DNA of 64,000 bases. It comes from Alphaproteobacteria bacterium. Its GTDB lineage: Bacteria; Pseudomonadota; Alphaproteobacteria; TMED109. Below, in pieces: positions 29,073 to 39,574 of the stretch. The notes beneath the pieces are model-generated. The model was not told the DNA's origin. It saw only the letters and a program-made list of their open reading frames with translations, and made no database searches. The position numbers and the translations under genes are program-made. Position 1 is the first letter of the stretch, and every line of letters begins with the position of its first letter. Location: contig JAJDZX010000092.1 of NCBI GenBank assembly GCA_022824395.1, positions 34,845-98,844 of the forward strand, written 5' to 3'.

Positions 29073-29981
29073 ATGAAGAAGCTTCGGACTTGCACCCTCG
29101 CTGCTGTGGTGATCGGGGCCGCCGCCCCGCTGCACGCCGAGGACCTCTACGGCTCCATCGCCTTTTCGCACGAGGCCGGCGGCGGCTACGCCTGGGGAAT
29201 CGCGTGGAACGCCGACGGCGCCACAACGGCGAGAGCTGAGTCGCTCGAGGAGTGCCAAGCCCATGGCGGCGCAGCCTGCCAGGAGGTGGCGGCGTTCCGC
29301 GAGTCCTGTGGAGCACTGGTAATCCGAAGCGACGGCGACGTCAGCGCCGGTGGGGGCGCGACTCGTGGCGTGGCGATCCGAGACGCGCTCGTGCAGTGTC
29401 GGGCTGGCGCTGCCAGGTGCCGGGTCGAGTTTGCACACTGCTGGGCGCCGCAATATGCAAGCGGGTCAGGCAATTTCGGCGGCGTGGGCGAATGGGCAAG
29501 GTCCGTCGGAGCGGACGTCCCCCCTGTGGTGGCTCAGGACGGAATCTGCCCGGGGATCAGCGAATTCGGCCAACCAGTCTGGTTCAATTGCTGGACCGAA
29601 CTCTCGAACCAACCCGGTTGCTACTTCTGGTACTCGGATTGGACCCGCTGGATCGGCTATCCGACCCACGAGAGCGCTAGTTGGTCAGGAGCGTGCCGCG
29701 ATGGTGTGGCAGACGGGGAGGGCGTGCTGACGGGGGCGTCCAACCGGGATTTCAGGTGGTCGGTTTCGCACGCCGGACACCTGTCAAAAGGGAAGAAACA
29801 CGGCCGGTGGGTGGAAACCAGATCGACTGCGCGCGGACATACTCGTGAGGAGGGGCTCTACGTGAATGGCAGCCGCGACGGCGAATGGATCGTTGATCAC
29901 TGGCAGAGGTGCGAAGCCATTACCTACCCGGTGGCCAGTTGGAGCCAGGCAAAAAAGCCCTGTCAGGAGCACAGCTCGTGA
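29073..29981 (+). CDS. Secreted DUF4189 protein with C-terminal MORN-like repeats
   Basis: The 302-residue protein has a signal peptide (about residues 1-22, ending LHA). Residues about 25-115 fit DUF4189: DLYGSIAFS, a WGIAWN segment, then regularly spaced Cys in EECQAHGGAACQEV, RESCGAL and DALVQCRAG. After a Cys-rich middle (ICPGISEFGQPVWFNCW, QPGCYFWYSD) come short repeats of the MORN/YwqK type: GACRDGVADGEGVL, KGKKHGRWVETRS and GLYVNGSRDGEWIVDH. The combination suggests an exported, disulfide-stabilised, perhaps surface-associated protein. The start ATG is conventional with GAGGAAG nearby. Function is unknown. Confidence 0.75.
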   Translation: MKKLRTCTLAAVVIGAAAPLHAEDLYGSIAFSHEAGGGYAWGIAWNADGATTARAESLEECQAHGGAACQEVAAFRESCGALVIRSDGDVSAGGGATRGVAIRDALVQCRAGAARCRVEFAHCWAPQYASGSGNFGGVGEWARSVGADVPPVVAQDGICPGISEFGQPVWFNCWTELSNQPGCYFWYSDWTRWIGYPTHESASWSGACRDGVADGEGVLTGASNRDFRWSVSHAGHLSKGKKHGRWVETRSTARGHTREEGLYVNGSRDGEWIVDHWQRCEAITYPVASWSQAKKPCQEHSS

Positions 29982-30503
29982 GGCAAACGAGGCTGGCGGT
30001 ACGTGACGTGCGGTAGCGCGTTTCGAATTGTCGGACTACGAATGTCCACGTCCCGACGCTGCCGGCTATGCGCTTGTCGAACTGTGCTGGGGAGCGGACT
30101 GACGCTGGTACGGGCGGTCGACGTGGCGGTGGACGCTGAGAGCGGGATCGCAAGGCAGGAAGACAGGCCGCGATAATTGGTCGGGACGCAGCGAACGCCA
30201 GGGAATCCCGGCCATCGGTCCAGCAGGCCACCGCTGAACGCGTCGGTGGGCTGCCCTTCGATCCCCCGTTACCGCTCCGGCCCTCGGTCCAGGGCAAGCG
30301 GTTGATTTTAATTCGGCGTACCGCCGCCGTCCCTGGCCGTGTACTGAAGTCGGCCCCCGTCGAAATCGTCGGCCCGCGAGCCCGGCCGGGCGTAGGCTTC
30401 TTGCAGCTTCGCAGTCGCTCCGGCGGGTTGTCGGCGTTGGGCAGTGCTTTGGCAAGGGATGCGTGATGTCGACGGACAATCACCGGTCCGTCGATGCCGG
30501 CAA
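29982..30503. other. Intergenic, no gene recognised
   Basis: These 522 bases lie between the DUF4189 gene and the groEL terminator. Minus-strand frames of 130-200 codons exist, but their sequences are Arg/Pro/Ser-rich and show no family features. Confidence 0.4.
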
Positions 30504-30534
30504 GAAAAAGGGGGCCGCGCAGAGCGCGGCCCCC
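30504..30534 (-). terminator. Rho-independent terminator of groESL
   Basis: On the minus strand an 11-bp perfect stem, GGGGGCCGCGC and GCGCGGCCCCC, encloses a TCT loop and is followed by TTTTTC. It lies 30 bp downstream of the groEL stop codon. Confidence 0.95.
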
Positions 30535-30563
30535 TGGCACTCGTGGAAGTCGAGTGGAGGCTG

Positions 30564-32249
<1,686 letters not shown>

Positions 32250-32537
32250 TTAGGCCAGGATTCCCATGACGTCGGACTCTTTGACGATGACGTATTCCTC
32301 GCCATCCATCTTGACTTCAGTGCCCGACCACTTGCCGATCAGGACGATGTCGCCCTTCTGCACATCCAGGGGCGTAATCTTGCCATCTTCGCTCCGGATG
32401 CCCGATCCGACCGCGATGACCTTGCCCTTCATGGGCTTCTCCTTCGCGGTGTCCGGTATGATGATGCCGCCTGGCGTGCGCTCGTCGTCTTCTTCGCGCT
32501 TGACCATGACGCGGTCATGCAACGGCCTGAATTTCAT
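32250..32537 (-). CDS. groES: 10-kDa co-chaperonin GroES
   Basis: The 95-residue lid of the GroEL chamber begins [20 protein letters not shown]. It has the mobile loop [17 protein letters not shown] and ends with [20 protein letters not shown]. The gene comes first in the groESL operon. Its start is 72 bp downstream of the CIRCE operator. Confidence 0.99.
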   Translation of the reverse strand: MKFRPLHDRVMVKREEDDERTPGGIIIPDTAKEKPMKGKVIAVGSGIRSEDGKITPLDVQKGDIVLIGKWSGTEVKMDGEEYVIVKESDVMGILA

Positions 32538-32608
32538 GCTTCATGCCTCTCAGATTGGAAAGGGGGTGCTGGGCGTACGGAGCGTCCGCAAGGCGCCCAA
32601 AACGTGAG

Positions 32609-32635
32609 TTGGCACTCTAGGGACTAGAGTGCCAG
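32609..32635 (-). promoter_or_regulatory. CIRCE operator (HrcA binding site) upstream of groESL
   Basis: TTGGCACTC, 9 bp, GAGTGCCAG is one mismatch per arm away from the CIRCE consensus TTAGCACTC-N9-GAGTGCTAA. The core dyad is longer than usual: TGGCACTCTAG and CTAGAGTGCCA pair over 11 bp around GGA. HrcA repression relieved by heat is therefore expected. hrcA itself is not in this window. Confidence 0.93.
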
Positions 32636-32741
32636 AAACCGTTCGGGTGTAGAAGTGGGGGTGCGAGCCCGCAATGTCAAGAGGGGGAACGGAAGCGACC
32701 GGACGGCGGCGGGGCGGGACGCGTGCGTGACCGGCGCTGCC

Positions 32742-34052
32742 CTACGTCTGCAGCCCGGACGTGTCGGTCGGAGACGCCTTGGCGAGCCGGGCATTGAGAC
32801 GGCCCCGATCCGCTGGATCCAGCGCAACGCGGACGTGCAGCGAGCTGGCGTCCGCCCGTTGACGGACCACGGCCCCCTTCCGGTGGAGCCATGCCAGGGT
32901 CGACGTGTCCGCCAGGGCAAGCTCGACATCAAATTCCGAGCGGCTCTGCCCGAGACAGTGATCCACCGCTTCCAGCAGTTCCCGCATCCCGGTCCCGCGC
33001 AGGCCTGACGCCAGGATCGCGCGCGGCTGCTGGTCGCGCAGCTGCCGAACGTCCTCCTCGCTGAACCGGTCGATTTTGTTGAGGACCTCGAGTTGGGTCT
33101 CGGTACCGTCGGGCAGCGCGCCCAGGGTGGTCAGAACGCTGATGACATCGAGTCGCTGCGCCGCCGTCTCCGGGTGTGTGATATCGCGCACGTGAACGAG
33201 GAGGTCGGCGTGCACCGCCTCCTCGAGCGTGGCACGAAACGCCGCGATCAAGAGGGTCGGGAGGTCCGAGACGAACCCCACGGTATCGGAAATGACCGCG
33301 GTCCGGCCCGACGGGAGGGCACACGCACGCATCAGCGGATCGAGCGTGGTAAAGGGCAGATTTCGGGCGTCCGTGGATTGTCCGGTGAGCTGACTGAACA
33401 GCGTGGACTTGCCGGCATTGGCGTAGCCGACCAGGGCCACGGTCGGATGGGTGCGGCGACGTCGGTGAAGTCCGCGTCGTTGGCGGACGTGGTCGAGTTC
33501 CTTGCGGATCCGGGCGACGCGTCCGGTGATGAGGCGGCGATCAAGCTCGATCTGGGATTCGCCCGGCCCGCCGAGAAACCCGAAACCGCCGCGCTGGCGC
33601 TCCAGGTGGGTCCAGGACCGCACCAGGCGGCTCCGCTGCCATTCCAGATGCGCAAGCTCCACCTGCAGACGGCCCTCGCGGGTGGCAGCGCGGGCGCCGA
33701 AGATTTCCAGGATGAGCGAGGTCCGGTCGAGGACTTTCGTCCGGAGCAGGTCTTCCAGGTTGCGCTGCTGGACCGGTGTCAGGTCGACGTTGAACAGGAC
33801 CAGTTTCGGCGCTTCTGCGGCGCGGGTGATTTCCGACTGGAGAGATTCCAGGACCCCAAGCCCGAGCAGGGTGGCCGGCCGTGGCCGGCGGACCGTGAAC
33901 TGTTCGGCACGCTTGACGCGAAGCCCGATGGAATCGGCCAGCGAACAGGCTTCGTCCAACCGGCTGGCCTGCGTTCGGAGCGGTGGGTCGTCCCCCCGGA
34001 TCACCGGGTGGACGACCCAGACCGGGACCGAGGGCGTCGGTGACGCACTCAC
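32742..34052 (-). CDS. hflX: Ribosome-associated GTPase HflX
   Basis: The 436-residue protein has the N-terminal HflX domain (TLLGLGVLESL, VLFNVDLTPVQQRNLED), a helical linker with GGFGFLGGPGESQIELDRR, and a GTPase domain: G1 GYANAGKS (209-216), G2/G3 with LPFTTLDP and SDTVGFVSDLP, and G4 in VLNKID. HflX splits stalled ribosomes during heat stress. It overlaps the end of hfq by four bases; hfq-hflX is a conserved proteobacterial pair. Confidence 0.97.
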   Translation of the reverse strand: MSASPTPSVPVWVVHPVIRGDDPPLRTQASRLDEACSLADSIGLRVKRAEQFTVRRPRPATLLGLGVLESLQSEITRAAEAPKLVLFNVDLTPVQQRNLEDLLRTKVLDRTSLILEIFGARAATREGRLQVELAHLEWQRSRLVRSWTHLERQRGGFGFLGGPGESQIELDRRLITGRVARIRKELDHVRQRRGLHRRRRTHPTVALVGYANAGKSTLFSQLTGQSTDARNLPFTTLDPLMRACALPSGRTAVISDTVGFVSDLPTLLIAAFRATLEEAVHADLLVHVRDITHPETAAQRLDVISVLTTLGALPDGTETQLEVLNKIDRFSEEDVRQLRDQQPRAILASGLRGTGMRELLEAVDHCLGQSRSEFDVELALADTSTLAWLHRKGAVVRQRADASSLHVRVALDPADRGRLNARLAKASPTDTSGLQT

Positions 34053-34324
34053 GCGTTCGGCGATTCCGGTTTGGGTTCACGCGGCTCCGGGTCGCCTGAT
34101 TCCCCGAGGCTGATCGGTTTGCTGGGAACAATCGTGGAGATCGCGTGCTTGAAGACCAGTTGCTGATTGCCGGAGGTCGACAGCCAGATGCAGAACTCGT
34201 CAAATGCGGCGACGGTTCCGCGAAGACGCACGCCGTTCATGAGGTGAACAGTGGTTTGGGTGCGCGACTTGCGGAGCCGATTTAGGAAGGAGTTCTGAAG
34301 CGCTCCTCGATGCTGGACTGCCAT
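34049..34324 (-). CDS. hfq: RNA chaperone Hfq
   Basis: The 91-residue Sm-like protein has the Sm1 motif VHLMNGVRLRGTVAAFDEFC, followed by WLSTSGNQQLVFKHAISTIV with the conserved KHAIST of Sm2. It forms a hexameric ring that pairs small RNAs with mRNAs. A short charged tail (DPEPREPKPESPNA) follows, as is common in alphaproteobacteria. It is the first gene of the hfq-hflX unit. Confidence 0.97.
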   Translation of the reverse strand: MAVQHRGALQNSFLNRLRKSRTQTTVHLMNGVRLRGTVAAFDEFCIWLSTSGNQQLVFKHAISTIVPSKPISLGESGDPEPREPKPESPNA

Positions 34325-34602
34325 GGGCTCCCTCAGTGGTCACTGTCGGATCGATGATACTAGGAGGAGTGTCAAACCGGTGCCGGTTTTGGCAGCGACG
34401 GCGGATCCGCAAGGCCAGGCTTCGTGACCGAGGCGGCGGCGACAGCAATCCGGCCCGGCGTCATCGATGCTGCGCCATCGGCGGTCACTGCTCTAACCTT
34501 GTCGCAGCCCGGACTGTCACACCGCTTGCCCATCGTTGAAAGCGTCTCCATCAAGGCAGCGATCCGGTCCCACCGGTACCGTCAACTTGTTGAGGAATTC
34601 TC

Positions 34603-35304
34603 ATGACCACCGTTACTGCGCATGATCTTGAGCGCCTTGCGGCTTGGGACACTCCCACCATCTGCAACGCCCTCGAGCTGGTCGTGCCGGATCGGCGAGC
34701 CACCGGATTCACGGTGCGGCCGTTGGTTTGTGCGGACCCCGCGCTCAGGCCCATCGTTGGCTGGGCTCGCACGGCGACAATTCGCGGAAGTACCCCGCCC
34801 GGGGTTGCCCCCGCTCAGCTACAGCGCAACCGGATCGGGTACTACGAGTATGTGGCTTCTGGTGCGAGGCCTGCGGTCGTGGTGATCCAGGACCTCGATT
34901 CCGATCCCGGGTTCGGCGCTTTCTGGGGCGAAGTGAACACGGCGGTGCACAAGGGTCTCGGCGTGCTGGGGGTCGTCACCAACGGCTCCATCCGTGACCT
35001 CGACGCCTGTGCACCTGGATTTCAGTTGCTTGCGGGCCTGGTGGGCCCCAGCCATGCATACGTGCACGTCGTGGAGACGGGCTGTCCGGTCGATGTGCAC
35101 GGGATGGCAGTCGAGCATGATGCCATCGTCCATGCCGACCGTCACGGCGCGGTCGTCATTCCGCCGGAGGCGGTCCGGGAGCTTCCCGCCGCAGTGGATC
35201 TCCTGACTAGGCGAGAGGCCGTGATTCTGGAGTGTGCCCGTCAGTCTGATTTTGGCATCGAGAAACTTCGGCGCGCCATGGCGGACGCCAGCGACATTCA
35301 CTAG
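34603..35304 (+). CDS. RraA-family protein / HMG-type aldolase
   Basis: The 233-residue protein has the RraA fold: DTPTICNALE at the start, GYYEYVASGARPAVVVIQD in the middle, and GVVTNGSIRDLDAC with the Arg-Asp pair that binds metal and substrate in 4-hydroxy-4-methyl-2-oxoglutarate aldolases. It is nearer the catabolic class than the RNase E inhibitor RraA, although this class is poorly defined. The ATG has GAGGAATTCTC before it. The next gene is convergent. Confidence 0.78.
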   Translation: MTTVTAHDLERLAAWDTPTICNALELVVPDRRATGFTVRPLVCADPALRPIVGWARTATIRGSTPPGVAPAQLQRNRIGYYEYVASGARPAVVVIQDLDSDPGFGAFWGEVNTAVHKGLGVLGVVTNGSIRDLDACAPGFQLLAGLVGPSHAYVHVVETGCPVDVHGMAVEHDAIVHADRHGAVVIPPEAVRELPAAVDLLTRREAVILECARQSDFGIEKLRRAMADASDIH

Positions 35305-35349
35305 GGAATGCAGGCCCTCCCGTGACGTCGGGCTGGACGCGGCCTGGCG

Positions 35350-36405
35350 TCAGTCGAAGAGGAACACGCCTTTCCCCGTGGTCTGCGTATCGAACAAACG
35401 ATAGGCCTCCACGGCTTGGTCGAGCGTGTAACGGTGGGTGAAGATCTTCTCCAGCGGGATCTTGCGATCAGCGATGAAGCGGGCGCATTCGGCTTGCCCG
35501 GTCGCACTGAATGTCCAGGATCCGATGATCGAGAGCTGCTTGCGGATCATGTCGCGGCTCACGTCGATCGTGACGTCGCCGCCTTCTCCAACAAAGCACA
35601 CTGTGCCCCACCGCTTCGCCGACCGCACCGCCGCCGAGCGCGCGGCAGTGGCACCGCTGCAGTCGACGGCCAGATCCACCCCGCGTCCCCCGGTCAGGTC
35701 CATCAGCGCCTCGACCGGATCGACGGCGGACGCATCGACGGTCGTATCGGCGCCGAATTCAGTCGCGAGCGCGAGTCGCTCCCGGCCGACTTCAACGGCG
35801 ATCACCCGTGCGCCCATGGCGTTGCCCAGCAGCGCCGCACTGAGGCCCACTGGCCCGAGGCCGAACACCGCGAGGGTTGAGCCGCCCAGCCGGGGCAGGC
35901 GACAGAGGGCGCCGTACGCGGTACCGGTACCGCAGGCGATCGCCGATCCCGCGGCGAAACTGAGTTCCTCGGGCAGTGGAACGAGACTGGAGGCCGGTAC
36001 CACAATGTAGTCAGCATGCGCGCCGTTGGCGGTTACCCCGAAAACCTTGATCGCGCCCGTTTCGCACATCTGGCTCCAGCCGACACGGCAGGAATCGCAC
36101 AGCCCGCATCCCGCGTAGTGGTGATTCATCACACGCGCATCGATCGGGGCGGCATCCGGCTCTACCCCGGCGCCCCGCTCCGCGACCACACCGCAAGGCT
36201 CGTGCCCCCCGATGATCGGTGGCACATTCTCGCCGAGACCGAGTGCCCGCTGGGCCTCGCCGGGCGGCGGCCGATAAAACTTGAGATCGCTGCCACACAT
36301 TCCCGATGCCTTGATCCTGAGCACGACCTCGCCGGGGCCGGGGGTCGGGTCTGGAATCTCGCGCAGGTCCAGCTCGCGGTTACCAAGAAAGTAGAGTCCA
36401 CGCAC
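35350..36405 (-). CDS. Zinc-dependent alcohol dehydrogenase family (threonine/polyol dehydrogenase-like)
   Basis: The protein of about 351 residues starts at GTG 36405 as MRGLYFLGNREL, the common opening of this family (GGGGAG is 8 bases upstream); an in-frame GTG at 36426 is the alternative. The catalytic zinc site is GMCGSDLKFY with GGHEPCGVV; the structural zinc cluster is CGLCDSCRVGWSQMC. The NAD-binding motif is VFGLGPVGLSAALLGNAMGA. The substrate (threonine, sorbitol or another secondary alcohol) is undetermined. Confidence 0.87.
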   Translation of the reverse strand: MRGLYFLGNRELDLREIPDPTPGPGEVVLRIKASGMCGSDLKFYRPPPGEAQRALGLGENVPPIIGGHEPCGVVAERGAGVEPDAAPIDARVMNHHYAGCGLCDSCRVGWSQMCETGAIKVFGVTANGAHADYIVVPASSLVPLPEELSFAAGSAIACGTGTAYGALCRLPRLGGSTLAVFGLGPVGLSAALLGNAMGARVIAVEVGRERLALATEFGADTTVDASAVDPVEALMDLTGGRGVDLAVDCSGATAARSAAVRSAKRWGTVCFVGEGGDVTIDVSRDMIRKQLSIIGSWTFSATGQAECARFIADRKIPLEKIFTHRYTLDQAVEAYRLFDTQTTGKGVFLFD

Positions 36406-36547
36406 GACGGCCGCTCCCCAGTTCACCTATGGCGGTCAGGACGGTATTGGCAGAAAGGCCGGTGATTGGCAACCATCGCGCGCCGGGCTCGGGAGTACCG
36501 GCCGCCAGCGGCGAGGCCAACCTGCCGGCGTCCCCCTTTGGGCGGGG

Positions 36548-37162
36548 CTACTCGGCCGGAGGAGCCCCGCCGTCGAGTGACGTCGGGCCGGATGGACGCG
36601 CCGCGCCATTGACCTGCCGGATCGGCCAGGGGCGTCCCCTGGCTCTCGCCTGGCGTTTCATGTGCAGCATGGTGGAGTGGGCATTGCTGCGGTCGGGCGG
36701 GCGGCCGACCGCTTCCGCGAGGTCCTTCCATTTCTTCCCTGCGGCACGCATTTGATAGAGGCGTTCGAACACGTCGTCGCGTTCGGATACCTCCTTCCAC
36801 GACCGCCGCACCTCGCGGGCCATCGTGCTCTTGTGCAACGACTGTTGACGCGCCGACCGAGCTCCCGCCGATCTGCTCCGCCGGATTGATTTCGCCGAAT
36901 CCCTGGCGGCCTGGTAGTCGGGCATGGATTTGAGGATCTGCTGTACTCGCGAACCCGAGACTCCGAACTGCTCGCCCACCGCCCGCAGCGAGGCTCCTTC
37001 CCGGTACGCATTGAGCATGTCGACCTTGCGGTCGGGTGCGGATTGTCGTTTCGCGGGTCGGGCCTCTTCGTCCGCGATCTGTCGGAGCTCACCAACGACC
37101 GCCGAAACGACCCGCCGCACCGTCGATCGTAAGCTACGGATCGTCAGGTGTTCCGGAATCAT
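36548..37162 (-). CDS. Orphan protein with sigma-region-4-like HTH
   Basis: The 204-residue basic protein is not recognised as a named family. Near residues 50-80, AYREGASLRAVGEQFGVSGS then RVQQILKS looks like the helix-turn-helix of sigma-70 region 4 (G-x-T/S-L-x-x-I/V-G-x-x-F-G-V-S-x-x-R-V-x-Q-I). A second possible HTH follows further on (LYQMRAAGKKWKDLAEAVGR). The remainder is Arg/Ser-rich and low in complexity. The ATG at 37162 has GGAGAGAGG upstream and is preferred over the longer frame. No sigma region 2 is present. It stands beside a 1.4-kb region with no recognised gene. Confidence 0.6.
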   Translation of the reverse strand: MIPEHLTIRSLRSTVRRVVSAVVGELRQIADEEARPAKRQSAPDRKVDMLNAYREGASLRAVGEQFGVSGSRVQQILKSMPDYQAARDSAKSIRRSRSAGARSARQQSLHKSTMAREVRRSWKEVSERDDVFERLYQMRAAGKKWKDLAEAVGRPPDRSNAHSTMLHMKRQARARGRPWPIRQVNGAARPSGPTSLDGGAPPAE

Positions 37163-38541
37163 ACGCCTCTCTCCAAAGCACCCCGGTGCAGGGGTGCGTG
37201 ACCGCTCCAAGCTGGGAGCACATCCCCAGCCCGCGGTCGCCATCCCGGGCCGCCGTCAAGGTCTGCCCAGACCGACCGGAAGTACGCCTGGTACTTGACA
37301 GGCACGGTCTCGCGGCCCTCGGAGTCAACTGGTGTCACGCGACCCTCGCCCGCCGACGCGGCGCAGCAGAACGAGGACATTCCATAAGTTCGAGCCACGA
37401 AAGACCAGAGACTGGATAACTTTACCTGCATCATGCGCAATGTAGTATGTATTTCTCGATTGTCAAAGATTCAAGGGTGCCGCCTTGCAAGACCCTTGCC
37501 AACCAGAAACTGACACCAGCTACACCTCTGTTTAGGTAGCGAAAAAGACCAGATAACTGAAGGCGCACCAGCCGAAATGGTACCAAGATCTGACTGCGTT
37601 AGTCGTTGTGATGGGTCCCTTGTCGAAATTCGCGCATGTCCCGTCGGTGCCGCGGTTCAAAGCGAAAACAGTGACTTCGGATGCCGCCGCCGGTCGGCGT
37701 TGTACGCGAAACGACGCGGGGTAAGTACGATACTCCCTTGTCCGCGGGAAAATCCTTGCCGCAAGCCACGTGCGCTTCTCGAGTGGACGCGGCGCGGGCG
37801 CGAGTCGGAGTGGCTGGTTGATCCCGAAGCGTCCGCATCCGAGTTGGCCGCATAGGCACGAAAGCTGCCATAGCCCGCATCCGCCAGCGGGCGCCCGGGT
37901 ATCGTCGTTTCCTTAGGCGCCATGGGCGCTCGGCGGTGTTAGGTGGGTAGCCCACGACATTGTGTGCGCAGTCGTGTTCGCAGCTCGCTTGCGGGCCGTG
38001 CCCGGGGGTCGGGCATGCGGCGGCTCTGGCCGCTGCTGGTGAGTCGATTGGGCCGACACACCTGACCGTGGCTGGCGTGGGCGGAAGTGATCGAGACCGG
38101 GTCGGGGGCGTGCTGGCGGCAACGAGAGGCCCGGTCGGTCTGACAAGGCCAGGAGGCTGTCCATACCGGGAGAGGCACCTTGAACTCCGGTACCGTGATA
38201 GGTCGGAGCGGTATCCGGCCTACGGGCCTCCGCTGGTCTGGATGGCGTGGTGCGCGGGTGATCGCGGAAGGCTCCCGGCAGGTTGCTGCGTTGTCGTGAT
38301 GACCGTCGGCGCCGCCTGGAGAACGAAGGGAGCGCCCCGTCTCCCGCCGGTCCGACGCGATCCGGAGGAGGCGACGGCGGCACCGGCACGCGCCGTTCGG
38401 ATGACACGGAGTCCCGATCCGACAACGCTCAAGAATTTGCGGGAGCGTTGCCATAATGCCGCCGTGGGACTGGCCCGCCCCGAACTTGGCGTCGACGTCA
38501 GCACCTGCGTCGCTGCCGGCCGGTTCGAAGGGGGAAAGGGT
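37163..38541. other. Long region without a recognised gene
   Basis: About 1.4 kb carries no convincing gene. Frames of 90-200 codons exist on both strands but have no motifs and no good starts. The part 37430-37570 is clearly AT-richer and contains ACCAGA repeated at 37404, 37502 and 37549, each followed within a few bases by ACTG, plus a small dyad CAAGGGT (37472-37478) / ACCCTTG (37492-37498). The right end should hold the promoter of the BMP-type gene. Confidence 0.4.
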
Positions 38542-39543
38542 GTGAAGTATCAAAGTCTAGCCGGGGTCGTGCTGACACTGGTACTGGCCTGCTGTCCGGT
38601 TCATGCCGCCGACATCAAGCCGGGTGTCCTGTACGACCTCGGCGGCAAATTCGACAAGTCGTTCAACGAAGGTGTGTGGAACGGCGCCCGGAAGTTCACC
38701 GCCGATACAGGCATCGAGTTCCGAGACTTCGAGGTCCAGACCGATTCTCAGCGCATCCAGGCGTTGCGAACCTTTGCCCGTCAGGGTTTCGACCCGGTTC
38801 TGGCGGTTGGATTCCAGTATGCGCCCGCCATGGAGGAGGTGGCTGCCGAGTTCCCCGAGACCCGGTTTGCCATCATCGACGCGGTGGTCGACCAGCCGAA
38901 CGTGCAGTCCATCGTGTTCAGGGAACACGAAGGCGCCTTTGTGGTGGGCATTCTGGCGGCCATGGCCAGTCAGACCGGCAAGGTGGGATTTGTCGGCGGC
39001 ATGGACGTGCCGCTCATCCGAAGATTTGCGTGCGGTTACGTGCTGGGAGCCCAGCATGCGAGCCCCGACGTTCAGGTCTTCCAGAATATGACCGGCACCA
39101 CCGCTGCCGCGTGGAACGACCCCGTCAAGGGGGCGGAACTGGCAAGGTCTCAGTTTGATCGGGGGGCTGACGTCGTCTTCCATGCCGCAGGTACCACCGG
39201 TCTCGGCGTGCTGCAGGCGGCGGCGGACGCTGGCAGGCTGGGGATCGGGGTCGATTCGAACCAGAATCACCTTCATCCCGGCCATGTGCTGACCTCCATG
39301 CTGAAGCGCGTCGATGTGGCGGCCTACGAAGTCTTCGATGCCGCACGCCAAGGCGCCTGGCGGGCAGGCACCCGCGAACTCGGGCTCAACGAAGGCGGCA
39401 TTGGGTGGGCGTTGGACGAATTCAATCGGGGGCTGGTCTCTCCCGCGATGCAGGCTGCCGCGGACCGGGCGGTGGCGGCGATCAAGAGCGGAGAAATCTG
39501 GGTTCACGATTACGTCGCCGAGCGCAACTGTCCTGCGCCGTAG
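38542..39543 (+). CDS. BMP/PnrA-family ABC transporter substrate-binding protein
   Basis: The protein of about 333 residues starts at GTG 38542 with a signal peptide VKYQSLAGVVLTLVLACCPV then HAA; the Cys pair is not in a standard lipobox. The mature part has the basic-membrane-protein signature LYDLGGKFDKSFNEGVWNGA, then AVGFQYAPAMEEVAAEFPET and VGFVGGMDVPLIRRFACGY. Family members deliver nucleosides or purine-related solutes to an ABC importer. The ATPase gene immediately downstream is broken and no permease gene follows, so the protein now appears to lack its transporter in this locus. Confidence 0.88.
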   Translation: MKYQSLAGVVLTLVLACCPVHAADIKPGVLYDLGGKFDKSFNEGVWNGARKFTADTGIEFRDFEVQTDSQRIQALRTFARQGFDPVLAVGFQYAPAMEEVAAEFPETRFAIIDAVVDQPNVQSIVFREHEGAFVVGILAAMASQTGKVGFVGGMDVPLIRRFACGYVLGAQHASPDVQVFQNMTGTTAAAWNDPVKGAELARSQFDRGADVVFHAAGTTGLGVLQAAADAGRLGIGVDSNQNHLHPGHVLTSMLKRVDVAAYEVFDAARQGAWRAGTRELGLNEGGIGWALDEFNRGLVSPAMQAAADRAVAAIKSGEIWVHDYVAERNCPAP

Positions 39544-39574
39544 CGGTACTGCCAACACACCCTGCGAGGAAGTG

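Noticed and set aside
37577..37955. Frames of 90-118 codons on both strands beside the AT-rich patch
   Set aside because: No motif, no ribosome-binding site and mutually overlapping; composition looks noncoding.
37960..38541. 194-codon N-terminal extension of the BMP binding protein
   Set aside because: The signal peptide begins at GTG 38542; an internal signal peptide after 194 residues would not work.
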